DNA from: Parelaphostrongylus tenuis | Taxonomy: Eukaryota > Nematoda > Chromadorea > Rhabditida > Metastrongylidae | Direction: 5' to 3' | Length of the DNA: 64,000 bases | Assembly: GCA_019055375.1 (NCBI GenBank) | Contig: JAHQIW010000618.1 | Coordinates: 1 to 64,000 of the forward strand | Shown here: positions 30,495 to 40,980 of the stretch, one piece after another | How the letters are laid out: the number at the start of each line of letters is the position of its first letter | Position numbering within the stretch: position 1 is the stretch's first letter | Made by a program: the position numbers and the translations under genes | Notes under the pieces: model-generated | The model's input: only the letters and a program-made list of their open reading frames with translations | Database searches by the model: none | What the model was told of the DNA's origin: nothing

Positions 30495-31115
30495 GTACTT
30501 ATATGTAGACACATACATATTTATATATGCATATAGATGTATATACACACAGACATGTATATATATAATAAATATACATATATATCTGGAGAGCGAGTAC
30601 AGCGCAGTGATCAGAGGTGCTCTGCGTCGCACACAAGGTCGATAGTTCGTTCCCGCACTGAACAAAGCAACATGACTAACTTGTAAAAGCTGTCATCTCA
30701 TGTTGTTCACCAGGTCAAAACTCATTCTCAGTGTTTAATAACTTAAATAAGACTCAGGATGCTGATGAAAAGTTGTGGTCCCATAACTTTTTGAAGCCGG
30801 TCTAAACGTGCGCACGTAGTTTATTATTTGGAAGAATCAACTGAAAACTTTTGCAATTCATGGGACCACAACTCTCCACCGAGACCGAAATTTTTAATAG
30901 AAAAAGGAAGTTACCCATCAAAGTGTCAAGTAAGGTGCAACCTGAAGACAGCGTAGCAGCACTCGACAACTCAAACTCGAGCAGTTCGCCAGCTGATTTG
31001 ACCTCAATCGATCGCCTTCCAGACATTTGACCTCCAAAAAAAACCAAATTAAATTCAAGGAGTTGAAAGTAACAAACGTCACTACACTGGGATTCGATCT
31101 TTGTCAAAATCAAAT
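30430..31115. repeat. Microsatellite plus duplication block b, copy 2
   Basis: A (TA)n run (30430-30590), then the same S1 SINE head, 'CTGATGAAAAGTTGTGGTCC' and hus-1 exon 1 copy in the same order as 21353-22085. It ends around 'TTCGATCTTTGTCAAAATCA'. Confidence 0.8.
30915..31026 (-). CDS. hus-1: Duplicate hus-1 first exon
   Basis: A 112-bp exon matching hus-1 exon 1 (21883-21994) in length, phase, acceptor position and donor. It encodes 37 residues starting 'MSGRRSIEVKSAGELLEFEL', with about seven residue changes and no stop or frameshift. The donor is GTAACT (GTAAGT in the proximal copy). The acceptor before the ATG is TTTGGAG, slightly weaker than TTTGTAG. It lies 9 kb upstream of the proximal copy in the second duplication unit. 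It could be an alternative first exon joined to exon 2 at 18208, or a decaying spare. Both copies keep open frame and splice sites, but use cannot be judged from sequence alone. Confidence 0.6.
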
Positions 31116-31119
31116 TGGT

Positions 31120-31335
31120 TAAGAGGGCCGTGGCAGAGTGGTTGTGATGCTCGTCACGACGCGCGTGGAGCCTAGTTCCACCACCGGTGGAACGTCACAG
31201 CCAGGTTATCCTTTAGATTGCAAGGAGACAAGCCCGACCAGTATTCCATGTCATTCAAAAGAAAGACGAAAAACGAGTGGATTGCTAGAAGTACTGAGAT
31301 CCGCACAATAAAAATTGTGATGACGGGTAGTGCGA
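31120..31335 (+). repeat. tRNA-derived SINE-like repeat (family S5)
   Basis: The head 'GCCGTGGCAGAGTGGTTGTG' resembles a Ser/Leu tRNA 5' half. The body 'GATTGCAAGGAGACAAGCCC' and 'ACCAGTATTCCATGT' match copies at 6.5 and 53.7 kb. Confidence 0.6.
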
Positions 31336-32085
31336 AAAAAAGGCTTCAAATAGGCTGAGGTCTCGATAAGAAACACTAACTTCAGTAAACTAATTGCTTG
31401 AGATCGTCAATCTATAGACTTTTCAAACAATGGAAATGTGCCGAAGAAGCTCTTTGAAGGGTTCTAAACAGCTGCTTGCGACAATGGCGACAAAAAATGG
31501 AGATTTAAAATACGCGCCAAGTATCGACGTAGAACGCCTCACCTCACGCACAAATTCAAATTAATTGCTTACCGCGGGCGCGCGCGATTCAGATACGTCT
31601 CGTACAGCTATATAGTGTCCTTTTAAATAAATGTCGATTGGTCAGTTTCACCTCAATAACAACTATATTGATTCCCAGGACCAACTATCGATTAACCTCG
31701 CCATTGTTCGACTAACTGCTTAATTTCTTTTCATCAGCGACAAGTCATTCAGCACAATATAGCGCACAAAGGGAGTGTTCAACCCTTTGAGGAGCAATGT
31801 TTATAGGCAGGCGGCGTCGCGCCGTCGCTTTCCTGAGAGACACAACGCCGCCATCACCTGTGCATGCATGTTTGGCCGTCTGCGCCTGCTTTCCCACGAG
31901 ACGCGACGCCATCATTACAGTATCTGAGGGGACTTCGGTCGCGCGGCTTGATACAAATGTACCACATGGTCCTTAAAGGGTTAACAGCACCGAGGACAAA
32001 GTGAAGAGGACAAAGAACATCCGACTCAGTGCTCACCTTTTCGACTCAGCTGTTATCCCTGCCATAACATAAGGCAGCAGAAACC
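31336..32085. other. Unassigned DNA with one inverted repeat partner
   Basis: 31850-31935 is the reverse complement of the repeat at 28490-28610. Otherwise nothing is recognised. Confidence 0.35.
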
Positions 32086-32329
32086 TGTCCGCTACGTAAG
32101 CAGGAGAAAGATCACTTAGCGTTATCAACGGCAGTCGAAAGGATCGATGCTAGGAGTATCCCGTAAATCGTGAATGAGAGAAAGGATCCGAAGTTCTAAC
32201 ACAAGTCTACGATCGGAGGTCAAAAACGCCGTTTCTAAACGCCAGGATTTCGAAAAAAGGTGAGCCGTACACGTGATGTGCTTCCACGACAGCCGATGGA
32301 CGAGAGCCGTTACCGACTGTATTACTCAA

Positions 32330-32515
32330 GATGTCGAGCGCTCCACAGGAAGACCACCGACCCGATGGTCCGGTTTCTTCACGAAAACACTAGAATGAAG
32401 ATATGATGCTAAACGAATCCCTACACGAAGAGAACCCACTGGGCTATGCTAGCACCGCTCGAGTCACTCGTCGATAAGCGCGGGACGACGGGTAATACAT
32501 AGGTGATGCACTTAG
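32330..32515 (+). repeat. RTE 3'-end fragment
   Basis: 'GGAAGACCACCGACCCGATG', 'GAAGATATGATGCTAAACGA' and 'CTCGAGTCACTCGTCGATAA' are the RTE C-terminal motifs, decayed. Confidence 0.65.
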
Positions 32516-32519
32516 GACA

Positions 32520-32770
32520 CTGCAATATACACAGTTGCGATGGTTGACCTTCCGGCGGTATCGCCTTCTTCGGAGCCTGGAGAGTCAAGCTAGACTCAAA
32601 TATAAAACTCCCGAATCATGAGCAAAATCCGAACTTGAGGTGCCTTCAAACCCGTCATTTCCCTTTCAAGAAAGAAAGGTTAGGGGACTGAAGGACGGAG
32701 AAGAGGAATGCCTCGTATCTGAGTATACCTCGGACCGTGTTTCGCAGAGCAAAGTGCGAAACGATATGCA
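32520..32770 (-). repeat. Penelope-type 3' end with decayed hammerhead
   Basis: On the minus strand near 32580-32540: GGCT, CCGAAGA, AGGCGATACCGCC, GGAA. Two core bases differ from consensus. The adjoining 32580-32760 sequence ('GAGGAATGCCTCGTATC') resembles 34430-34580 and the 'GAATGCCTCGTAATCA' stretch of the Penelope-like copy at 42.7 kb. Confidence 0.45.
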
Positions 32771-32849
32771 GTATGTAAATGCTATACTTTGTGATTTGAA
32801 TTACGGCTTCAGCTTAACTGGAGTTTGAAGCATATGTGCACCTCCTGAG

Positions 32850-32962
32850 AGTGCCCATGGTGCAATTGTTAGAGGTGCTTTGCACCACATACGGTCAATC
32901 GAGGGTCCATGGTTCGATTCCGTGCTCAAGGTCACCAAGTTCTTCCATCCCTCCGAGATCGG
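32850..32962 (+). repeat. tRNA-derived SINE-like repeat head (family S1)
   Basis: 'TGCAATTGTTAGAGGTGCTT' and 'CCATGGTTCGATTCCGTGC' give A- and B-box elements. It runs straight into duplication block c, copy 2. Confidence 0.6.
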
Positions 32963-33430
32963 TGAGTTTCAGATTATCGAGAATAACGAGTCAGAAAACA
33001 CACTCAACACAAATTGGAGGCAGCAGAAGGTCAAGTCACGACTGGAGGAGATAATATCATAAAGCTGAAAATGTCGCTTATATGTCCCTAGGTTTCATAT
33101 TATTGTAAAATTGTCTTGATTGTTATAATTACAGCTTATTCATCGTTTGTAAAATCGCTGATATTTGTTCGTTATTTGTATATAAACGTATCTTCAATCA
33201 ATACTACTACATTGTCAAGATCAAGACGTGGGATGGGATCTACACTATCGAACGAAAGGCTTTCAGATGCTTGAATTAATCTACCATAAAGAACATGCAC
33301 CCGCCAGTAAACTCATAAATAATAATATTGAGATAGAATAGTGGTGTACCGACTATACCGCTACAACCTACGCTGTGCTAAATATCTGTTGCTGCACGGT
33401 TTTGTTTTCATGAAGAAAATAACGAGCGCT
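32963..33430. repeat. Tandem-duplication block c, copy 2
   Basis: Partner of 24290-24750; see that entry for shared landmarks. Marks the right end of the second duplication unit. Confidence 0.7.
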
Positions 33431-33704
33431 ATCAATCTCTGACAGTCGATCTCATATTCACATCGCGTGTTTTGCTGATGATCGACAGGTGACTGAGACT
33501 GATGTAGTCTTAGTGTAAAAAAAAACGAAGTAAAGGCAAAAATTTATACATGGCAGTACAATATGGCAACGTAATGCAAGGCAATGATTGGATCCTAAGG
33601 AATTGCACCATGCTGATAAGGTTATTATGCCAACGACTAGTTTAACGTATGAAAGAATATTTAGAAATTACTGCGCGATCTTGAACGGGAGCTGAACAAA
33701 ACAG

Positions 33705-33865
33705 AAAGCTAGATAGTGCAGTGGTTAGCACGCGGTCCGAAAGGGTTGGACACGGGTTCAACTCCCGACCTAGACTCGTCGCTTTACATATCACTCAGCA
33801 TTCTTGGTTATGATAGTTATAACATCATAGCACTACTATTAAAGCGGTAGAGGATGAATGCCGGT
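33705..33865 (+). repeat. tRNA-derived SINE-like repeat (family S3)
   Basis: 'ATAGTGCAGTGGTTAGCACG' and 'CACGGGTTCAACTCCCGAC' are the clearest A- and B-boxes of this family. The tail reads 'CATATCACTCAGCATTCTTG'. Confidence 0.7.
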
Positions 33866-34079
33866 AACTTATGTATGGACACGACCGTCAACTTTCTAGG
33901 CAAAATGACACATTAGTACAAGAAATATGGAGCTATCGGCTATACTTGGATGCGGATATAGCACAAGAAAATCGTATTCCACGCTCTCCGAGTCCTCACT
34001 AAGCGCACTGTGATTGATTCATCGTCCTGCGAGACATCTTTCTATCCTTATTTCGCTTCGGTGGCACTGCTCCTGACGC

Positions 34080-34425
34080 CACTTCCTCAAAAAAAAACTT
34101 TATCATCTAATATCACTCTGCTTTAGTGGTAATCTAACATGAAGCTGCCGCGGAACTTCTATTCAGCTAACGTATCGACTCTTCGCCTTCCTCAGACCAT
34201 GTTGATTCCAACTACCCTTCTTTCGTCAGATATGGCTCTTCGCAATCGCATCGAATTGAACCCAGAGGAGCACCGCTCCATCGAATTGACCTCACTGATT
34301 TTTACATGAAAGGGCACATTAAATGAGGTCAATCGCTAGAGTGATGCTCCACTGGATTCGACCGAATACAACCACACAAGGATCTGTATCGGAGGAATGA
34401 ATGGCTGTAAACAACTGATTCAGAA
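34080..34425. repeat. Imperfect inverted repeat
   Basis: 'GAGGAGCACCGCTCCATCGA' followed by ATTGACCTC near 34270-34300 faces 'GAGGTCAATCGCTAGAGTGA' followed by TGCTCCACTGG near 34337-34370. Coding capacity not seen. Confidence 0.5.
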
Positions 34426-34429
34426 TATA

Positions 34430-34675
34430 AAACTACTGAGACATGAGCAAATCTCGTAGCTTAAAGTGGCTTTGAACCTATCATTAAGCTTTCAAGAAGT
34501 ATAAAGGAGCAGAGGAGATTGGGCACAGAGGGGAATGCTCTCGTACCTCACTAGTTGTTTGACGTGTTTCACATGGCGCCGTACGAAACAATAGGCAGTA
34601 AATAAAGGTTAAACAATGTGCTCTTAACTAGGCTTCAGCTTAAATGGAGGCCAATGCCATTATGTGCCCCTGAGC
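34430..34675. repeat. Copy of the 32.6-kb Penelope-type flank
   Basis: 'AATATAAAACTACTGAGACA', 'TTTCAAGAAGTATAAAGG' and 'GGGGAATGCTCTCGTACCTC' align with 32590-32740. Confidence 0.4.
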
Positions 34676-34965
34676 GCACGCGGCGCAGTGATTAAAGGTG
34701 CTCTGCGACCGGCACGATTGATCCGCGTTCAAGGCTCTCCAAGCCTTCTATTCCACCAAGGTCGGTGAATTAGATCAGATTTGTCTGGGAGGATGTTGGC
34801 ACTATGATACATTGGTAGGTCGCTGCGAATCATCATGAAGACCAAATATGCGATTAACCACCTCAAACGGAGATAAAATTCAAAACAAATGCATGGATGA
34901 TCTCCAGGGATTGATTGACGTCGAGAGCTTTATCCTTTCTCATTTTGTGCTCCCTATATCAATAC
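34676..34965 (+). repeat. tRNA-derived SINE-like repeat (family S1)
   Basis: 'GCGCAGTGATTAAAGGTGCT' head; body 'TCGGTGAATTAGATCAGATT', 'GTAGGTCGCTGCGAATCATC' and 'GTCGAGAGCTTTATCCTTTC'. B-box decayed. Confidence 0.65.
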
Positions 34966-35375
34966 CATCGTGATTACTGGCAGACACCGAGTTAGCAGAT
35001 GCATGAGAAGAGCACATCAACGTCCCGATGATGTAATGGAAAATTAAAAGACCCCCGAAAAACGTAATTGTGGGTTCGAAGCTAAATCATTAGAGTTTTG
35101 CTCACATCTCAGCATTCTCGTAGTCCGTATCTCACATCGCACCCTGTGCAAAAATAGACTTTGTAATTCGATTAAGATAAAGTTGGTTTTAAAAAAAAGC
35201 AGGCGCCAAAATGTTATTTCAATGAAGATTTTCTTCCCTTTTTTTTCTCAAACTTCGTTGAAGCTCATAACTAGAACAAAATATAACTTTATTCATGTCG
35301 GCGACCATGAAAGCTAGTCCTCAAAACTATCGCTCCGTTATATCATTTGGTCTAATACCATTATTAATATCTGAG
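34966..35375. other. Unassigned DNA
   Basis: Nothing recognised. Confidence 0.35.
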
Positions 35376-35630
35376 AATTTTTGATGTTAGACACGAATCG
35401 AACTCGTATTTCGCCCTTGCCGGAGAGCGCGCTAATGAGAAACAAAGAGTGGTGGTGAACATGTACTGGTAGCGCAATTGGCTGACACGCGCTGCCGAAC
35501 AGAGTAAAATTCGAGTTCGATTTCTATCTGACGTGAAAGTTCTGCTCATCACTTAACATTATTGAGTATATCTGTAGCAAACCAGCGATAAAAAAGGGCT
35601 AAATAAAAGAATTCTTGTTTTCATCTGGGA
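35376..35630. repeat. Two abutting tRNA-derived SINE-like pieces (S4-type)
   Basis: A minus-strand piece ('CGAATCGAACTCGTATTTCG' on plus) abuts a plus-strand piece at 35463 ('GGTAGCGCAATTGGCTGACA' then 'GAGTTCGATTTC'). The tail 'TTGAGTATATCTGTAGCAA' is as in the 4.6-kb copy. Confidence 0.55.
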
Positions 35631-35679
35631 AGGTGAAATTGTCAGATAATAGAAGGCAACACAAGGAAAACTGGTTGTT

Positions 35680-35875
35680 CTATAGTATCCGAGGACAAAT
35701 GAAGAAAGGACCCCTTTCGCTGTATAAAAACTTTTCATAAAAGTGTTAGGAATCATTTGAAAGCTTAAATCTCCGGCTAGTGCGCTACGTGCTCCGTTTT
35801 TGAAAAAACTTGTATTGTATTGTATTGTAGCATTGCGGGAAAATTGTGATAGATGAGACTTATGCCCGAGCTGCC
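35680..35875. repeat. Interspersed repeat Z fragment
   Basis: 'TCATTTGAAAGCTTAAATCT' and 'GTGCGCTACGTGCTCCGTTT' match other Z copies. A TATTG run follows at 35811-35826. Confidence 0.4.
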
Positions 35876-36944
35876 GTGGTTTTTGTGGTGATCGATTGCG
35901 ATTCTTGGATTAGAGCAGCGGCGATTTTATCTGATTCGTATTTTTCGATATTTTGATTGACTAACTTGGTGATATTCGCATTCCGTGAGCCATAAACTGA
36001 AAAATTAAGCTAGACTTGCTAGGTACAAAGCTAAAGTTTTACATATCGGGAAGCGGGTTACGACGCCTAGGTTTTGGAAAACAATGTAATGATTAAGTAG
36101 GACAATTTTCCTTTTCAAGATTTCCGTCTTACATTTGATTTTTCTGTAATTCTTTCGTAAGCAACGCTGCTTGAAACGATGCTTCTGAAATTCTAAGGCA
36201 GCCAAGTTGAGACGTATAGCTGAATGATTGCAAGAGAATTTCGAGGAAGAGATCAGACCAACGCATCGTTTATCATTTCTCTGTGTGATGCGCATTACTG
36301 AGCGGTGGCTACCTGGCTCTTAGTTATAAATAATATGTAAATAAACGATTTGAATGGAGGAAACGCAGGTAGTGGTATGACGCCTTTTGAGCTAAACGTT
36401 TTCAACTCAACGCTTGATGAAAGACTGTGAGAATGAGAGCTGGTATTGTGGAGTGCTTCCAAAGGCACATTCGACCCACTGATGTATGTGATGACGATGG
36501 GCTCGTAATTCTCCTCTATACTCCAATCACATCCATACAAGTTCTTACTGCTTCGCCATCTTCTTATGACAATGTATCCTCATGTTTCGAAGTCACGTGT
36601 AAAAGATGTGGTGACATCTGCCCCAGGATTCAAATTGAACGAATAAAGTTACCCGGGAAAAGCATCGCTCTCTCAATTATCAAGTGCAGAGAGTAGCTGT
36701 TCACGGACCGTTTAGCACCACGTCTGTCTAGCCTAGTGCATAGGGACCCTCTACAGTAATCGTTGCGTGCAGAACAGATTGTGGAAATTTCGTTGCTTGA
36801 TTAAGGTTTTTTACTCCGTTGCAAAAATTTCTGGAATTCTTGAATTACTTTGATAGAACACTGTTTCTCTAATCAATCATATGCTTTTAATTTTGATTTA
36901 TATGTCGTATATGAGGAAAACGCTGGCTTACTACGCAATCATAC
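35876..36944. other. Unassigned DNA with an unexplained open frame
   Basis: 36427-36696 is open on the plus strand for 89 codons and ends with a Cys-rich stretch ('VTCKRCGDICPRIQIERIKL'). 36295-36540 is open on the minus strand. Neither shows splice context or a family I recognise. I do not call a gene. Confidence 0.25.
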
Positions 36945-37065
36945 CGAAATTGGCAATCAAACAATTTCCGGAAAGAGTGAGATCTGGGTTCGAATCCCGG
37001 CTGACGCAAACGTTTTTGCACAGCACTCCACATATTGAGCAAACTAGTGTTTTTTCGCACATAAA
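36945..37065 (+). repeat. tRNA-derived SINE-like repeat (family S4), 5'-truncated
   Basis: 'GATCTGGGTTCGAATCCCGG' is an intact B-box/T-arm, followed by 'CTGACGCAAACGTTTTTGCA' and 'CATATTGAGCAAAC'. The A-box half is missing. Confidence 0.6.
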
Positions 37066-37429
37066 GGCTATGCTCAAAAAGCATACGAGGGTGCAGAGCA
37101 AATCGCAATGTATCAGTGTAAAACGAGAAACCTAAAAGGTTCCCCAAAAAGGAGAAAAAGCCTTGACTATTCAATGAAAATCAGTCTAATAATGGTTGGC
37201 GCTGCAAGCAGTGATTTTAATTGCCGTTCCGAACGAGTCAAAATTTTATGTTTTTTCCGGCATTTAGAAAGGAGTGTCCCCATACTGTGTGGCTCCCTCT
37301 ATTAATTTTTTAAATGCAATCATTCACCTTTTTTTAGAAATATAGACGGTTCTACTTTGTGATACTTATTATATTTCTGCCACGTATCTATCAAATAACT
37401 CAATATTGAATACCCACGCTTAGTCGTCA

Positions 37430-37895
37430 TATCTGTTAGACCGAGATGAACTGAGATTTTCCACCATATCGATAGCACATTCAGATAAAAACGTAGATTC
37501 TGATGCTAGAGAAAATTGTCTACACGCTGATTGCATTTCGTGCTCGAAGCGATTTATGCGTGGCAAAATTGAAGGCGATAGGCGAATGAGAAACAAAATT
37601 TTATTCTGTATGCCACAGCGATATGTAAGGGTGATCAGAAAGAACGGCAACACAAAATTGTAGCTAGAGATTTGAGCTTTCTAAAAGTTACTAAATTTTC
37701 TAAGAAAAGATCCTGACCAGCGTATGAGATCGACTAAGAAATTTGCCGCCTTTTAACACATAAGTACTGGAAATTCTACCACACCTTCACAGCATAATGT
37801 AGAAGCCATTTGAAAAATAAAACACACTCTTCAGATTCTCGATATTCAAGCTGTCGAATAATTACTGAAGCCTCGCAAAGGAATAGAAAATAATT
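37430..37895. repeat. Interspersed repeat Z copies
   Basis: Contains 'AAACAAAATTTTATTCTGTA', 'TTGAGCTTTCTAAAAGTTAC' and 'AAGCTGTCGAATAATTACTG'. Confidence 0.4.
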
Positions 37896-38635
37896 TATTC
37901 GAATATGGGTGCGGATGGGAGATACGCACAGAGAACTTCTCTGGAGACACATATTTCTGGCCAATAGCATGCATGATGTTGATGTTCTGAGCCTTCTTAA
38001 CAAGCATGACTGTCTTCAGAATTTTTCCACTATCCATTGCCACTCAGCCTTTTCTCGCTTGCCTCAACTCTGAGTAATTGGAAATAACGAATGATTGATA
38101 TGAACTTAGTTATAGTGAGAGTTATCGATGAAGTATGGAATACAGCATACATTTCATTTTTGTTGTAATTTAATTATTGTCTTCGATTTTTATTCACTAT
38201 GATGGCCCTTGAGCCTTGTATAAAACTATGGTACATCAGAACTAGAGTCTTTTTTAGTGACCTGCTCCATACAATTCAATACAGTTGATTAATAGTCAAA
38301 TTCAGCATAATTCCGTAGTACACCAACGTTTTTTTTATACAAAAAGCATATATTAAAACAAAATCTTACGAAAAAAAGGAAAATCTTTTTCCATCAAAGT
38401 AATACGAGACTTCCAAAAATTTCATCTGAACGGCAAAAAAAAGCTCAATAAAATAGCGAAAATCGCATATTTTGCTCTGCGCGCGTCGATTTCTACAACC
38501 GTTCTTTAGGGGTTGAATACTCCAAAAACGAGGTGCAATCTTTTTATCATTGCAACAGCGCAGCAAAACAGTTTTTCAAATGAACTAGCCCGGTATTAGA
38601 ATAATCGCTTTTCCAAGCTATCGAGTGGAATCACC
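37896..38635. other. Unassigned DNA
   Basis: No supported exon. Confidence 0.35.
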
Positions 38636-38970
38636 GGGTAGGTAGAGTCAAATATCTTCTTTCTCGTACAGCGCTATCAAATAGCTTTTCCAAAAAGCAA
38701 ACACATTTTTGAGTCTTCTAGACTTGTGCTGTCGAATTTGTTTTAGAACTCTAAGAAAAGTGTTTTGTTCAGCGAAACATGAGCGAGATAAGAAAAAACG
38801 AGTGTTCTTGTGAAACATGGTTTTGCTGTGGATTGTAGAACGTTATAAAATGTGTTTTCGAAATACCGGCCAAATGGAGGTGTAGCCAAATGGAGATACA
38901 GCTTTCGATTGATTTTCAACACTCCCATGAAAAAATCTTATCCAGCTAATGAGGTTGCACAATTGTTTGC
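38636..38970. repeat. Interspersed repeat Z copies
   Basis: 'CTTTTCCAAAAAGCAAACAC', 'TTTTGAGTCTTCTAGACTTG' and 'CTTTCGATTGATTTTCAACA' match the 12.2-kb copies. Confidence 0.45.
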
Positions 38971-40325
38971 AGTCGCCTTAAGAATAAGTACTGAAAAAGT
39001 TCAGTAGTAGTGAAATCACGATCGAACGTGATTCTGTAGCAACTGGAACTAAATGCTAGGATGCTTTGCGATGGCATTTTCTGTGCATACGCTAACCAGG
39101 GAGAACATTGTTGGCATGAACAGCCAATTGTTTTTTGGCAACTAAATTTTCAGAATGACATTAGTTGGGTAGCTCGGCGATAAGGAGCTTTGTGAGATTG
39201 GTAACCTTGTAATGGGATTTATAAACAGGAGCTAGCTAAGTGACGTTTGTTAGGGCTTCTCATTGCTGCATTACAGCAGAAATTTGGTATGCTTTGACAT
39301 ATGCGAAAATTTAGATTAGAAGACCCAAATTTTGCTTTATAGCACATTAGCATCCTAACTTGAATTGTGACACACTGACTATGTATTACTATTTCTCTGA
39401 CTGGAACGTATTCGTAACACTAAAGAAGTACTCTTTGCGCTAACTTTGCCTTACTAGAAAGTTTAGACATCATAGTTATTGAAGAAGAAAACAAAACTTT
39501 TCACATTCCGATGCGATGTGTCACCGATTGACTTCGATAAAAATTCACTGAAAACGGTTTCTTGTGTAAATAAACCACTGAAAAGAAATTACCTTTAAAG
39601 AAATAGTACATGCTTCTTCATCAGAATCGAATGTCTTCTATCAAGGTCACTCGCCGCGAGAATGGTTAAGAACTCACGTTCAACAATATTTCCAACACAT
39701 GATATTTTTGTTAGAATAAATATTGGAATTACTGTCACTGACCCTTGTTTTCACAGCTTTTTACCACTTTAGTGTAATGAATGCACTGAACTTATAAGAT
39801 GGTTTACATTTTTGCGATACTGTAGAAATTATTATGTATTGCAACGATTTATATTCTCTAGTGGTTGTGACAACAGCTCTTACAACTGCAGTCGTAAGGA
39901 CGGGAGCGTTAAGAATGAGGTAAATAACGACTCCATTTTGCCAATACACAAGCCTTTCATGAGACATGAGGTAATTTCGCAGCTCGATAGAAAAGTCTAC
40001 AAATCACAATTATAATCGTCTTCCTTTTTTACTATTACTAGTCGATTTCACTGCAGGTTTGCGGAACAGCTGCATAAAAACATATCTGCTATCGGCAATT
40101 CTATGACACAAAATAACTGAATGTCCAGATATGTGGATTTCAAAATGACCCTTCATTGCCGTCATTCAGTTAACTTAACTTAGCTTATAGGGAAATCTTT
40201 GGATAGGTGAATAAGTATTTCTTCTAGAAACATTCTCGATACTGCCATGGCTCAATGAGTTCTAATTAATCTGGTAACAAGATAACATATTTTTAGCCTT
40301 TTATGAGGTCTGAATCATACAGTAC
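38971..40325. other. Unassigned AT-rich DNA downstream of copy A
   Basis: No exon, tRNA or repeat family recognised over about 1.3 kb; the longest repeat-free stretch in this half. Confidence 0.4.
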
Positions 40326-40329
40326 TACA

Positions 40330-40565
40330 CATGCCTGTCTCGACTTTCCAGGGTCACCAATAGTTCGACGCCCTCGGTGGTACTGCATAACTGCCATACC
40401 TGTCACCTGTACCACCTGTCGTCCTGTTGATCGTCGAGTGACCGAGCCGGTACCAGCAACACTTCCATTTTTCCCTAGCGCGTGCAAGAGCAGCCCACGG
40501 GGTCCTCCTCGCTCAAGGGGTTCGCTGAACATCATATTTTTCCTCTATAACTGCCATACCAAGCC
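40330..40565 (-). repeat. RTE 3'-end fragment
   Basis: On the minus strand: 'RTIGDPGKS'-type start, 'ERGGPRGLLLHALGKNGS' and 'GHSTINRTTGGTGDRYGS'-type decayed frames. On plus 'ACCTGTCGTCCTGTTGATCG' and 'TAGCGCGTGCAAGAGCAGCC' are the conserved end. Flanked on the right by the B-E terminal motif 'GGCTTAAAATATG'. Confidence 0.65.
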
Positions 40566-40980
40566 TCTTTAAAGGCTTAAAATATGTTTTCTATCAGCAG
40601 ATTATCCTGTTTCTGAGCGGGTCTACATGAACACTCGACATTGAAGGCATTATAGTTATTTATTGCCAATTGTTTACTGTTTTCGCTCTTGTATTCCTTC
40701 TCCAATCACTTTCTTATGCCCAGTAAGGCAACGATTGGAGCATCTTGTCGAATAATAAAGGAAGAGAAGTTCTTTATGTGATTTGTTTGTTTCCATTCGT
40801 AATCTCTTTCTGAGCAATCCACTAAATTCAGATTCATCAGATTATAAAAACTTTCAAGCAATCTATTGAATAGCGCTGCCTAATGAACACCCATACAATT
40901 TGCCATTTTATTACTGCTGTAATGATACAATAAATAATGGGTAGATGAAAATTTTGACTCATACACATCACTGCTGAATT

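Noticed and set aside
36427..36696. Plus-strand 89-codon frame with a Cys-rich end
   Set aside because: No family match, no supporting splice sites or paralogue, and the opposite strand is also partly open; left as unassigned.
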